Origin: Leucobacter aridicollis
GTDB taxonomy: Bacteria; Actinomycetota; Actinomycetes; Actinomycetales; Microbacteriaceae
NCBI RefSeq assembly: GCF_024399335.1
Contig: NZ_CP075339.1
Coordinates: forward strand, 2,852,001-2,916,000
Reading direction: 5' to 3'
DNA length: 64,000 bases
In this document: positions 8,414 through 16,622 of the stretch, one piece after another
Layout: each line of letters starts with the position of its first letter
Numbering within the stretch: position 1 is the stretch's first letter
Program-made: the position numbers and the translations under genes
Notes under the pieces: model-generated
The model's database searches: none
What the model was told of the DNA's origin: nothing
What the model saw: only the letters and a program-made list of their open reading frames with translations

Positions 8414-10051
8414 CTACCCCTGTTCTGTCTGCAGCGCGCGCGGCGCAAACCGCCGCACGGCCTGCCTGTAGCGCGCGAGTTCCTCAGCCGCGAGGTCGTG
8501 CGTCCAGCCAACGTGTTCGGTGAGCACTGCGGCGGCCCGTGGCGCCGCAGTGAGCCCGACATCGCTATTCAACGCGATAGTCGTGCGGCGAAGCAATACG
8601 TCCTCAAGCGTGACGGCGCCCTCCTCGCGCACGGCGTAGACGAGTTCAGCGGCAATCGCTCCAGTCTCGTCATCAACGACCTCAGTCAGCGCAGGATCGC
8701 CTGCGGCGAGCGCCGCGATCTCCCAGGCAAGCTCGCCGTAGACCGTTGCGAGTCGCTCCGCGGTGCGCGGCGGGAGGGAACTCGCGGCCACGAACCTGGA
8801 GCTGAACTCGTCGATGTCGACCGCGGGTGCGCCGGGGAACGGCAGCTTGTCGGTCTGTGAGCGACGGTGCGGCACACCGAGCGCCTTCTCGATCACCTTC
8901 AGCGCCTGCACGCCGAGCGCGCGGTGCGTCGTGTACTTGCCGCCGATGAGCGTGAAGAGCCCCTGCGACTCCCCAGTATGCGCGACAATCTCGCTATCGC
9001 GCGTCACCGACGACGGGTCGGTGAGGTCCGCGACGTACGGGAGCGGGCGAACACCGGAGTACGACCACAGCACATCGGCGCTCGTGAGCTGCGCGCCAGG
9101 CAGGATCGTGTTCACAGCCCGCAACAGGTACTCTGTCTCGTCGCCGTCAGCAATGATTTCGTCGATCGAGTCGTCGTACGGCAAATCTGTCGTGCCAAGC
9201 ATGTACTTGCCGTTGTGCCACGGCAACACGAACATCGGTCGGTTGTCGTCGGGAGACTCGAAGAAGATGCACTTGTCGGGCGCGGTCGGGAAGGCATCGA
9301 CGACGAGGTGGCTGCCCTTCGTCGGCCCGATCCTGCGCTCGTGTGCGCCGTCGAGGTCAAGCACTGAATCCACCCACGGGCCCGCGGCGTTGATCACCAC
9401 TGGAGCGCGCAGCGACCGCTGCTCGCCAGTCTCGCGATCCCGATACACCACCCCGGCGACCCGACCGCCCTCGTGGATGAGCGACAGCACCGGCGTGTGA
9501 GTAAGGATCGTCGCGCCATTGCGCGCAGCGTCGATCGCGATCTCCACCGCGAACCGCTCGGTGACGGGCACATGTGCGTCTTGGAACAGCCCGCCCCACT
9601 TCACGCCGCCGGCCGCGATGCCCGGGAAGTCGCGCTTCAGGCCGCGCGAGAACACGATGCGGTTGAACGGCAGCTTCTTGCCGAGCGAGAGCACGTCGTG
9701 GAAGATGAGGCCGCACGAGAGCAGCCAGCCGGGCCGCGACCCCGTCTTCGTGAAGGGAATAAGCATCGGGTACGGGTGCACGAGGTGCGGCGCCGTGCGC
9801 AGCAGGATATTGCGTTCCCGGATCGATTCGAAGACAAGCGGAATCTCGAACCGCTCAAGGTACTTCAGGCCACCATGGATCAGTCGTGAGGAGATCGCCG
9901 AGGTGCGAGCGGCGATGTCGTCCTGATCAATCATCACGACGTTCAGGCCGCGCCGAGCCGCCTCGCGAGTAATCGCGAGACCGTTAATTCCAGCGCCGAT
10001 GACGACGACATCAGCTGCGCTCGGTTCGGCGTAGGTACGGAGGGTAGGCAA
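8414..10051 (-). CDS. GlpD/EryB-like FAD-dependent polyol-phosphate dehydrogenase
   Basis: The 545-aa protein begins with the dinucleotide fold VVVIGAGINGLAITREAARRG, followed by the DAO signature, including SSRLIHGGLKYLE, typical of glycerol-3-phosphate dehydrogenase. The C-terminal third is the GlpD cap domain (AELVYAVREEGAVTLEDVLLRRT). It should oxidise a polyol phosphate and pass electrons to quinone at the membrane. The operon has no glycerol uptake facilitator and no glycerol kinase of the usual type, so an EryB-like role on the kinase product is more likely than glycerol metabolism. The start is a TTG at 10051 with a weak GGGA upstream; it gives a normal N-terminus 14 residues before the FAD motif. 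The gap to the LsrF-like gene is 54 bp. Confidence 0.85.
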   Translation of the reverse strand: MPTLRTYAEPSAADVVVIGAGINGLAITREAARRGLNVVMIDQDDIAARTSAISSRLIHGGLKYLERFEIPLVFESIRERNILLRTAPHLVHPYPMLIPFTKTGSRPGWLLSCGLIFHDVLSLGKKLPFNRIVFSRGLKRDFPGIAAGGVKWGGLFQDAHVPVTERFAVEIAIDAARNGATILTHTPVLSLIHEGGRVAGVVYRDRETGEQRSLRAPVVINAAGPWVDSVLDLDGAHERRIGPTKGSHLVVDAFPTAPDKCIFFESPDDNRPMFVLPWHNGKYMLGTTDLPYDDSIDEIIADGDETEYLLRAVNTILPGAQLTSADVLWSYSGVRPLPYVADLTDPSSVTRDSEIVAHTGESQGLFTLIGGKYTTHRALGVQALKVIEKALGVPHRRSQTDKLPFPGAPAVDIDEFSSRFVAASSLPPRTAERLATVYGELAWEIAALAAGDPALTEVVDDETGAIAAELVYAVREEGAVTLEDVLLRRTTIALNSDVGLTAAPRAAAVLTEHVGWTHDLAAEELARYRQAVRRFAPRALQTEQG

Positions 10052-10105
10052 TGCAGGGGTCCCTTCAAACCGATGGGCGCCCGGTGGGCGCCCATCGAGG
10101 TGGTA

Positions 10106-10978
10106 TCAGTTCGCGAGTGTCTGGTAGAGGTCGAATGCCTCTTCTGGGGTGAGCCCGTCATGGACGACGCCACGAACGGCCGAGAGCATGGCTGCCGGGT
10201 GCTCTGACTGGAACACGTTGCGCCCCATGTCAACGCCTGCAGCGCCCTCCTGCATCGCACGGTAGGCGACGCGGAGCGCCTCCGGCTCGGAGACCTTCTT
10301 GCCGCCAGCGATAACAATCGGAACGGGGCACGCACTCGTGATTGTTTCGAAGCCCTCTTCGACGTAGTAGGTCTTCACGAAGGCAGCGCCAAGCTCTGCG
10401 CTCATGCGGGTCGCTAGCCTGAAGTAGCGTGCGTCGCGAACCATGTCCTTGCCGACTGCGGTCACGGCGAGCACGGGGATCCCCGCTGCCTGGCCCTTGT
10501 CGACGAGCGTCGTCATGTTCTTGATTGACTTTGTCTCGTTCTCGGCGCCGACAAAGACTTGCACCGCGAGTGCGGCCGCGTCGAGGCGAACGGCGTCATC
10601 GATCGAAACGGCGATCTCCTCGTTCGATAGGTCGGTGAGCACGCTCGGGCCGCCAGAGGCGCGGAGCACGATGCCCTTGCCGTTGTCGGCGGGGATCGTC
10701 GTGCGCAGCGCACCCCGAGTGCACATGAGCGCGTCGGCCTGCGGCACGAGCGGAACGATCGAGCGGTCGAGCCGCTCGAGACCCGAGGTGGGGCCCTGGA
10801 AGTAGCCGTGATCGAAGGCAAGCATCACTGTGTTGCCGTCGCGGGGGTCAAAGATACGCGAGAGACGCGCCTTCATTCCCCAGTCCTGGCCAGCCTGGCC
10901 CTTGAGGTGGAAGCCCTCACGCGCGGCGGTGCCGCCGGTGAAGTCGGTACCTTCGCGGAGGTCGTCGAGGTCAGCCAT
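10106..10978 (-). CDS. lsrF: LsrF-like class I aldolase / thiolase (DhnA family)
   Basis: The 290-aa protein is close to E. coli LsrF as I remember it: it shares MADLDD at the start, then RLSRIFxPxxGxTVMLAFD, TRGxLR and the C-terminal GVDMGRNxFQS. The Lys of [11 protein letters not shown] is the expected Schiff-base residue. LsrF transfers an acetyl group from 3-hydroxy-2,4-pentanedione-5-phosphate to CoA in AI-2 breakdown. Here no lsrG, lsrR or LsrK-type kinase is present, and the binding protein does not look like LsrB, so the gene probably acts on another phosphorylated dicarbonyl or ketose in this pathway. The ATG overlaps the upstream permease stop by 8 bp. The longer frame to 11128 is rejected because homology starts at MADLDD. 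Confidence 0.85.
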   Translation of the reverse strand: MADLDDLREGTDFTGGTAAREGFHLKGQAGQDWGMKARLSRIFDPRDGNTVMLAFDHGYFQGPTSGLERLDRSIVPLVPQADALMCTRGALRTTIPADNGKGIVLRASGGPSVLTDLSNEEIAVSIDDAVRLDAAALAVQVFVGAENETKSIKNMTTLVDKGQAAGIPVLAVTAVGKDMVRDARYFRLATRMSAELGAAFVKTYYVEEGFETITSACPVPIVIAGGKKVSEPEALRVAYRAMQEGAAGVDMGRNVFQSEHPAAMLSAVRGVVHDGLTPEEAFDLYQTLAN

Positions 10979-12032
10979 TGGTGTTCTCCTTTTGTTGTGA
11001 AACGGAAGCTGTGGGCTCAGTCTCAGCGGCAGGCGCACGCGAGACTGATGCCTTGAATCGTGAGAGGGTCGAGCGGCCTGTCCCTGTCGCGAGCGACGCA
11101 ACGATGACGACGAGCACGACGAGCACACCCTTGAGCACGTTCTGCGCGCCGACAGACCAACCGACGAGGTTCAAGAGGCCAGAGAGCAGCACGAAGAAGA
11201 GTGCTCCAGTCCAGGCGCCGATAGGTACCGGGCGACCGCCCGAGATGAGGGTGCCGCCGATCACCACGACCGCGATCGAGTCGAGCATGTACGAGGTGCC
11301 AAGTACCGTGCTCGGCGAGATGAAGGCCGCGAGCAGGGCGCCAACGAGGCCTGCGAAGCCTGCGCAGAGAATGTAGGCGGATGCGGTGACGAGCGTGACG
11401 GGGAGACCCGCGCGCTCAGCCGCCTTCGCGCTCTGGCCGACAGCGATCACCGAGTGCCCGAAGCGGGTGCGGCGCAGCACGAACCAGATGACGATCGTCA
11501 CGGCGAGCACGAACACCGCGATCAGCGGGACGCCGAGGAGTTTCGCGGTGACGAGCTCGCGCAGTGACTGGGGAGCGCTACCGCGAGCCGATCCTGCAAG
11601 CAGCAGGGTCGCGCTCGTGACGATGAGGCTCGTGGCGAGCGTCGCGATGATGGGAGGAACGCGCAGGAGCAGGATCGCTGCGGTACTCACGAGGCCAGCT
11701 GCGAGGCCAGCGACGACGCCAGCAAGCACGCCCGCGAGCGCGCCAGCCGAGGATGCGACAAGCACTGACACGTACGACGACATCGAGATGATCGTGCCGA
11801 CCGATACATCAATGTTGCCTGGTCCGAGGGTGATGACGAGCATCTGACCGAGCGCGACGAGTACGAGGAACGGTGCGAGGGACAGCGCTTGCGTGAGCGG
11901 GTCAAGGGGAGATCCAGGACGGACGGAGATGATGATTCCCCAGACGACGAGCACTCCGATAAGCGACCAGCCCCAGGCGGGCCAGACAAAACCCCGGTGC
12001 GGGGTGCGATCAGGATGTAGCTGCGTGTTCAT
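10971..12032 (-). CDS. ABC transporter permease, CUT2 type (LsrD-like)
   Basis: This 353-aa protein has 8-10 hydrophobic segments and the BPD_transp_2 features of ribose/AI-2-type permeases: [16 protein letters not shown] in the first half and [16 protein letters not shown] in the second, just before the coupling helix. It would pair with the adjacent permease as a heterodimer in the membrane. Its ATG overlaps the upstream permease stop by 4 bp (ATGA) and its 3' end overlaps the LsrF-like gene by 8 bp, so translation is coupled. The C-terminal ~45 residues are hydrophilic and Ala/Ser-rich. Confidence 0.85.
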   Translation of the reverse strand: MNTQLHPDRTPHRGFVWPAWGWSLIGVLVVWGIIISVRPGSPLDPLTQALSLAPFLVLVALGQMLVITLGPGNIDVSVGTIISMSSYVSVLVASSAGALAGVLAGVVAGLAAGLVSTAAILLLRVPPIIATLATSLIVTSATLLLAGSARGSAPQSLRELVTAKLLGVPLIAVFVLAVTIVIWFVLRRTRFGHSVIAVGQSAKAAERAGLPVTLVTASAYILCAGFAGLVGALLAAFISPSTVLGTSYMLDSIAVVVIGGTLISGGRPVPIGAWTGALFFVLLSGLLNLVGWSVGAQNVLKGVLVVLVVIVASLATGTGRSTLSRFKASVSRAPAAETEPTASVSQQKENTNG

Positions 12033-13000
12033 CGCGCGATCCTCTCCGTGATGATTCGACCCGCGAGCACAGCGAGCACAATGATTCCCTGCGCTGCAGA
12101 CTGCAGACTTGAAGGCAGGTTAATGAGGCTGAGGAGGACCGTGATGAGGCCAAGCGTGACGGCGCCGATCGTGACGCCGATGGGCAAGGCACGACCGCCA
12201 GAGAACGTTCCGCCGCCAAGAATCACCGCTGCAATCGTCATGAGCGTGAACTCACTTGCCGAGTTGATGTCGCCCGACCAAGTCTGGGAAGCGAGCAGCA
12301 GGCCCGCGAGCACAAGCATTCCGGCGGCAATCACGTAGGCGCTGACGCGCGTACCGATGAGCGAGATGCCTGCCTTCTCGAGCGTTGGCGCCTGCGAGCC
12401 CAGCGCGCGGATGCGCATGCCGACCTTCGCTCGACGCGAGATGAACCAGCCGAGCAGCGTGGCGAGCGCGATGAGCACGATCGGCGCCGGGAACGCTGTC
12501 GGCCGCCACTGCGAGATCGCGGAGAGCCAGGCAGGCGTCTCACCGCCGGGCGTCGGGCTAATCTGCAGGCCGATACCGAGCCAGACAAACGACATGCCGA
12601 GGGTGACAATGATCGAGGGCACCCCGTGCCGCTGCACGACGTAGGCGAGCACCGCGTACACCGCGAGGATGCCAGCGATGAGGAGCACTGCGATGCCCGG
12701 CGATCCCGCGAGCAGCCGCGCAGCGATCACAGTGACGAGCCCAACAAGGTAGCCGACACTCAGGTCGATGTCGCCGACGCTCATCATGATCATCTGGGCC
12801 TGCGCAGCAAGCACAAGCGGCACCGACGACATGAGCATGAGGGTGAGGCCCGGAACGCTGAGAATTCCAGGTTGCAAGAACGCGGTGATCGCAAAGATCA
12901 CGGCGAGCGCGACGAACGAGAGCAGCGCTGGCGATCCGTTCTGGGCCCCGGCGCGCAAGCGCTCGCGGGCGCTCGGCGCAGACGAAATGGTTGTGCTCAT
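12029..13000 (-). CDS. ABC transporter permease, CUT2 type (LsrC-like)
   Basis: The 323-aa protein is a second BPD_transp_2 permease with about nine hydrophobic spans. DIDLSVGYLVGLV and LMTIAAVILGGGTFSGGRALP are the conserved elements of the ribose/xylose/AI-2 branch. The start has a strong GAGGAG ribosome-binding site and overlaps the upstream ATPase stop by one base (TGATG). With the neighbouring permease, the tandem ATPase and the lipoprotein it makes a complete importer. The substrate is inferred from the downstream kinase and dehydrogenase as a polyol or sugar, not AI-2. Confidence 0.85.
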   Translation of the reverse strand: MSTTISSAPSARERLRAGAQNGSPALLSFVALAVIFAITAFLQPGILSVPGLTLMLMSSVPLVLAAQAQMIMMSVGDIDLSVGYLVGLVTVIAARLLAGSPGIAVLLIAGILAVYAVLAYVVQRHGVPSIIVTLGMSFVWLGIGLQISPTPGGETPAWLSAISQWRPTAFPAPIVLIALATLLGWFISRRAKVGMRIRALGSQAPTLEKAGISLIGTRVSAYVIAAGMLVLAGLLLASQTWSGDINSASEFTLMTIAAVILGGGTFSGGRALPIGVTIGAVTLGLITVLLSLINLPSSLQSAAQGIIVLAVLAGRIITERIAR

Positions 13001-14496
13001 CAGTTCTCCTCCGTCAGCCGGGGGTCTACTCCGAAGGAGTCGGCGATGATCCGATCCTCGGAAATCTCTTCGTTCGCGAGCTCACTCACGATTCGGCCCG
13101 AGCGGAACACGTAGACGCGGTCGCAGTGGGCCATCTCGCCGTTCTCAGTCGAATACCAGACGATCGATCGCCCGCGGGAAGCCTCAATACGCATGAGCGC
13201 GTAGAGCTCGTTCTTCGTTTTCACGTCGACGCCGCGGAAGGGGTCGTCGAGGAGCACGAGGGGCGCATCCGTCGCGAAGGCTCGCGCGACGAGCACCTTC
13301 TGCTGGTTTCCACCTGAGAGCGACGTGATCGGGGCCTTCGCACCGCCCTTCACGTTGAGTCGCTGCACCCACTCGGCAGCGAGCACGCGCTCACGTGCTG
13401 CGGAAATCACACCGCCGACGGAGAGCTGGCGGGCGGCTGAGACCGTGAGGTTCTCCGCGACAGACCAGAGCGGGAAGATTCCGCTTGTCTGGCGGTCGCC
13501 AGGCACGTATGCCCTGCGGCCTCGCACGTCCACGCCGCGCGATCCAGACCACAGGCGCTGCAGCAGCTGCTCCTGGCCGTGCCCCGCAAGGCCCGCAAGG
13601 CCGATGATCTCGCCGCTGCGCACGGCGAACGTTTCGTCGCCGGCGGCGATCTGGGCGACAGTCTCACCCACTGCGGCGACGGGAGAATCGTCGATCGCTT
13701 CGACGTTCTGCATCACCGCAGTGTCGGCGTGGACGCCGCCGCCCATGATTGAGAGAAGTTGGTCTTCGTCGGTCTCGGTCGCGGGCAAGATCTCGACAAC
13801 TTTGCCGTCTTTCATCACCGCGATGCGGTCGGCGTTCGCGAGCACCTCCTGCATGCGGTGGGAGATGAGGACCATGCCGACGCCACGCTCCGCGAGCTCA
13901 CCGAGCGCCGCGTACATCTGCCGCGTCGCATCCATGCTGAGCGACTCGGTTGGCTCGTCAAGGATCAGCATCGTGAGCTTCGGGGTGCACATCGCCCTGG
14001 CGATCTCAACCATCTGTCGTTGGGGCATCGAGAGCGAACTCGTGCGCCGCACAATGCTGATCCCGTGGCCGGGGAACACCCTGTCGAGCGTCTCAGTGAC
14101 CTGGCGCTCTGCACGCTTCTTCCAGCTCCAGCCACTGGCGGAGTCACTTGACAACGCGATGTTCTCGGCGACCGTGAGGTCAGGGCACAGCGCGAGCTCC
14201 TGGTAGATCATCCGAACACCGGCCCGAGCGGCGGCGCGCTGATCCCACGCGCCGCCCTCGTGCCACTGCACCGTTCCGGTGTCGGTTGATTCGCGGCCGG
14301 CAAGCACGCGCATGAGCGTGCTCTTGCCTGCGCCGTTGTGGCCGACAAGCCCGAGGATCTCCCCCGCTGCGACAGTGATATCGATTCCCGCGAGTGCGAG
14401 CGTGTTCCCGTATCGCTTCGACACCGCCGTCGCTTGCAGCAGGTCGTGCCCGGGCTTCGCCCCCGCCACGCGGGTGCTCTCCGTCTGGGTCGTCAT
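13000..14496 (-). CDS. Sugar ABC transporter ATP-binding protein, tandem domains (RbsA/LsrA-like)
   Basis: The 498-aa protein has two ABC domains, as usual for CUT2 importers. The N-terminal domain is intact: Walker A GHNGAGKST, a signature of unusual form (SMPQRQ) and Walker B TMLILDEPT. The C-terminal domain (from ~260) has the degenerate Walker A GLAGLAGHGQEQ found in the family, but a good signature LSGGNQQK and a Walker B LVLLDDPFRGVD. It is a peripheral membrane ATPase that powers the two permeases. A strong AAGGAG site lies upstream of the ATG. It starts 32 bp after the lipoprotein gene. Confidence 0.9.
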   Translation of the reverse strand: MTTQTESTRVAGAKPGHDLLQATAVSKRYGNTLALAGIDITVAAGEILGLVGHNGAGKSTLMRVLAGRESTDTGTVQWHEGGAWDQRAAARAGVRMIYQELALCPDLTVAENIALSSDSASGWSWKKRAERQVTETLDRVFPGHGISIVRRTSSLSMPQRQMVEIARAMCTPKLTMLILDEPTESLSMDATRQMYAALGELAERGVGMVLISHRMQEVLANADRIAVMKDGKVVEILPATETDEDQLLSIMGGGVHADTAVMQNVEAIDDSPVAAVGETVAQIAAGDETFAVRSGEIIGLAGLAGHGQEQLLQRLWSGSRGVDVRGRRAYVPGDRQTSGIFPLWSVAENLTVSAARQLSVGGVISAARERVLAAEWVQRLNVKGGAKAPITSLSGGNQQKVLVARAFATDAPLVLLDDPFRGVDVKTKNELYALMRIEASRGRSIVWYSTENGEMAHCDRVYVFRSGRIVSELANEEISEDRIIADSFGVDPRLTEEN

Positions 14497-14528
14497 CGGG
14501 TTCTCCTTGTGAGCTTGTCGGCCGGGGG

Positions 14529-15617
14529 TTACTTCTGGGCCGGAGCCTGGACTGCTTCGCCTGCGAGGAGTGCCTTGATCGCGGCGTCAGTCGACTCCTC
14601 GTCCCACTGGTTCGCGGCGTACTCATCGGCGCCGAGGGTCTCTACCCAGTAGTCGAGGCTGTCCTTGGTGACCTGGACGAGCGGCAACACGACCTGCTCG
14701 GGCACCTCTTCGCCGCGCTCCTTCGCGAGTGCGACGTACATCGCGGCGATAACCTGGCCCGGATCGGTGAGGGCAGCGAATGAACCGTTGTCAATACCCT
14801 TGTCTTTCCAGAAGCTCAGCGACTTGCCGTCGGTGTCGAACACAACAACGGGAGCCTCGCGGTTGGCCGACTCGAAGGCCTGCACAACGCCCATTCCGCC
14901 GATACACCCTGGAACTGCAGCAATCTCAGGCATCGAGCCGAGGATCGCGACGATCTCCTTCTGCGCGGTCGCCGCATCGCAGAAGCCGTTGACCTCAGCC
15001 GCGACCTTCACGTCGGGATGCTCGGCGAGGATCTCCTGCTGACGCGCGTTGAACTCTTCCTCCGGCTGCGAGCCGATCACGCCGCGGTTGACGATCACGT
15101 TGCCCTTGCCGCCGATGGCCTCGAGCGCGGGCTCGAGGGAGTCGGCGCCCCACTGACCGTAGTCGTTGCGCACGACAGTGCCGCAGCTCGTGTCCATATC
15201 GGCGTCGAGGATGACGACGTTGATGCCAGCGGTGCAGGCCTCTTCAACGACGGGCACGAGGGCTGTCGAGGAAGCAGGGATCACCATGAGTACGTCAGGG
15301 TTCTGCAGCATGAGGCTGCGGATTTGCGAGGCCTGCTCTGTTGCGCTGTTCTCGCCGGGCGCATTCACCACTGAGTAGTCGGAGACGATTCCCTCGCCCT
15401 TGAGCTTCTCGGCCTCCTGTTCAAACTTGTCGATGAGGGTGAGCCTCCACCCGTTGACGAACCCGTTCGACAGCGCGACCTTCAGGCCCTTCGGGTCGCC
15501 GCCAGCCTGGCTCTCGTCCGCAGGCTGTGCCGCGCCGGAGCAGCCGGCGAGCAGCAGCGCTGCCGCACTCGCGGCAGCGATTCCGCCGATCAGGCGGCGG
15601 TTGATCTTGAACTTCAT
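14529..15617 (-). CDS. Sugar-binding lipoprotein, periplasmic-binding type 1 fold
   Basis: The 362-aa protein starts MKFKINRRLIGGIAAAS with a signal peptide ending in the lipobox LLAGC, so it is lipid-anchored outside the membrane. The mature part is a Peripla_BP_4 ribose-type binding protein (SNGFVNGWRL, PDVLMVIPAS, INVVILDADMD, VIVNRGVIGS). It delivers the substrate to the importer encoded by the next three genes. The start at 15617 was chosen because of the AGGAG at proper distance and the signal peptide; the longer frame to 15683 adds a hydrophilic prefix. It is the first gene of the operon and follows a strong promoter. The sequence differs clearly from LsrB, arguing against AI-2 as substrate. 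Confidence 0.88.
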   Translation of the reverse strand: MKFKINRRLIGGIAAASAAALLLAGCSGAAQPADESQAGGDPKGLKVALSNGFVNGWRLTLIDKFEQEAEKLKGEGIVSDYSVVNAPGENSATEQASQIRSLMLQNPDVLMVIPASSTALVPVVEEACTAGINVVILDADMDTSCGTVVRNDYGQWGADSLEPALEAIGGKGNVIVNRGVIGSQPEEEFNARQQEILAEHPDVKVAAEVNGFCDAATAQKEIVAILGSMPEIAAVPGCIGGMGVVQAFESANREAPVVVFDTDGKSLSFWKDKGIDNGSFAALTDPGQVIAAMYVALAKERGEEVPEQVVLPLVQVTKDSLDYWVETLGADEYAANQWDEESTDAAIKALLAGEAVQAPAQK

Positions 15618-15692
15618 TGTTGTCTCCTGGTCGCTCCGTTGCGCGGCTCGGATTTCATCTCCGTGCCACAAGATCTTCATCATCCTGTAATA

Positions 15693-15716
15693 ACCAACTA
15701 GTAATGACGAGTTGGT
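15693..15716. promoter_or_regulatory. Putative operator for the divergent GntR regulator
   Basis: ACCAACT (15693-15699) and AGTTGGT (15710-15716) form a perfect 7-bp inverted repeat with a 10-bp spacer. It begins at the predicted start of transcription of the importer operon, a good position for repression. A second arm pair CTAGT (15698-15702) / ACTAG (15721-15725) overlaps it. Binding by the adjacent GntR protein is inference. Confidence 0.5.
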
Positions 15717-15723
15717 CGTGACT

Positions 15724-15752
15724 AGATTAAAGTGAAGTCATACCGCTGTCAA
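15724..15752 (-). promoter_or_regulatory. Strong sigma70-type promoter of the polyol/sugar operon
   Basis: On the minus strand TTGACA (15752-15747) and TAATCT (15729-15724) are 17 bp apart, close to consensus. Transcription should start near 15717, giving a ~100-nt leader before the lipoprotein ATG at 15617. Confidence 0.65.
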
Positions 15753-15822
15753 TTCCGAAGCGTGCACCACCCGCAAACCGTTATGCTCGGGCGAGACCAT
15801 CGCTCAGTCAGGAAGGCAAGCA

Positions 15823-16572
15823 ATGCAGAGTCCAGTCGCACCAGGGTCACTCGACCGCTTCGCGGACGCGCCCCTGTGGCAGCAGCTCTCAAGCGCTCTC
15901 AGGGAGGAAATTGACGCAGGGCGCCTCCTCCCCGACCAAGCGCTGCCCTCGGAATCAGAGCTCATCAATCGCTACGGCGTGTCTCGCACCGTCGTGAGAG
16001 AGGCACTCGCGGACCTCGTGCGTGCCGGCCTCATCTACAAAGTTCGGGCCCGGGGTTCGTTCGTCTCACCACGCCGCCCAGAACTGAAGTTTGTGGGGTC
16101 GATGATGGGATCCTCAGCCGACCTCGAAGCGACCGGACGCATCATCACCACCAAGGTCATTCACTTCGAGACCGATATCGCCGACGCGAAGCTCGCGGAA
16201 GAGCTCCAGATCGGCGTCGGCGATCCTGTCATTCGGCTCCGCCGACTCCGCTTCGTCGACACCGCCCCCTGGCTCCTCGTTGACACCGTGCTGCCCGAGC
16301 AGCGGTTTCCCAACCTCGCTCGCGCAAACCTCGAGAACCAGTCGCTCTACGATCACCTTCGCAGGCACTACGGCGTGCACCCAAGCGGCGCCGACAGGTG
16401 GATAAGTGCAGTTAACCCCTCAGGTGAGGATGCCAAGCTGCTGCAGCTGCGCCCCGAGGACCCCATCCTCGCGATCGATTCCATCGCCTGGGACGCGCAG
16501 GGAGTTCCCTTTGAGCGCTATCACGCCCTGCACCGAAGCGACGGCAATAGGTTCTACCTGGGCATTCGGTAG
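15823..16572 (+). CDS. GntR-family regulator, HutC/UTRA subfamily
   Basis: The 249-aa protein has an N-terminal winged helix (residues ~15-80: LWQQLSSALREEI, LPSESELINRYGVSRTVVREAL, GLIYKVRARGSFV) and a C-terminal UTRA effector domain (IRLRRLRFVDTAPWLLVDTVLP, then FYLGIR). UTRA domains bind small molecules, usually sugar phosphates. It is transcribed divergently from the eight-gene polyol/sugar operon and is its likely repressor, released by a pathway metabolite. The ATG is preceded by AGGAAGG. The inverted repeat at 15693-15716 is the best candidate for its binding site. Confidence 0.88.
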   Translation: MQSPVAPGSLDRFADAPLWQQLSSALREEIDAGRLLPDQALPSESELINRYGVSRTVVREALADLVRAGLIYKVRARGSFVSPRRPELKFVGSMMGSSADLEATGRIITTKVIHFETDIADAKLAEELQIGVGDPVIRLRRLRFVDTAPWLLVDTVLPEQRFPNLARANLENQSLYDHLRRHYGVHPSGADRWISAVNPSGEDAKLLQLRPEDPILAIDSIAWDAQGVPFERYHALHRSDGNRFYLGIR

Positions 16573-16608
16573 CGCCGTCACACACGCCCAATGCGCAGCG
16601 AACCGGGG

Positions 16609-16614
16609 TAGAAT
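16609..16614 (+). promoter_or_regulatory. Putative -10 element, leaderless XPB helicase transcript
   Basis: TAGAAT lies 8 nt before the ATG at 16623 and there is no Shine-Dalgarno, as expected for a leaderless mRNA. Confidence 0.4.
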
Positions 16615-16622
16615 GGCCAGTT

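Noticed and set aside
4996..15617. Reading the operon as a complete AI-2 (lsr) system
   Set aside because: Only LsrF and the importer type match. LsrG, LsrR and LsrK are missing and the binding protein does not resemble LsrB.
15628..15683. Longer start for the sugar-binding lipoprotein
   Set aside because: The extra 22 residues are hydrophilic and would precede the signal peptide; AGGAG stands before the ATG at 15617.
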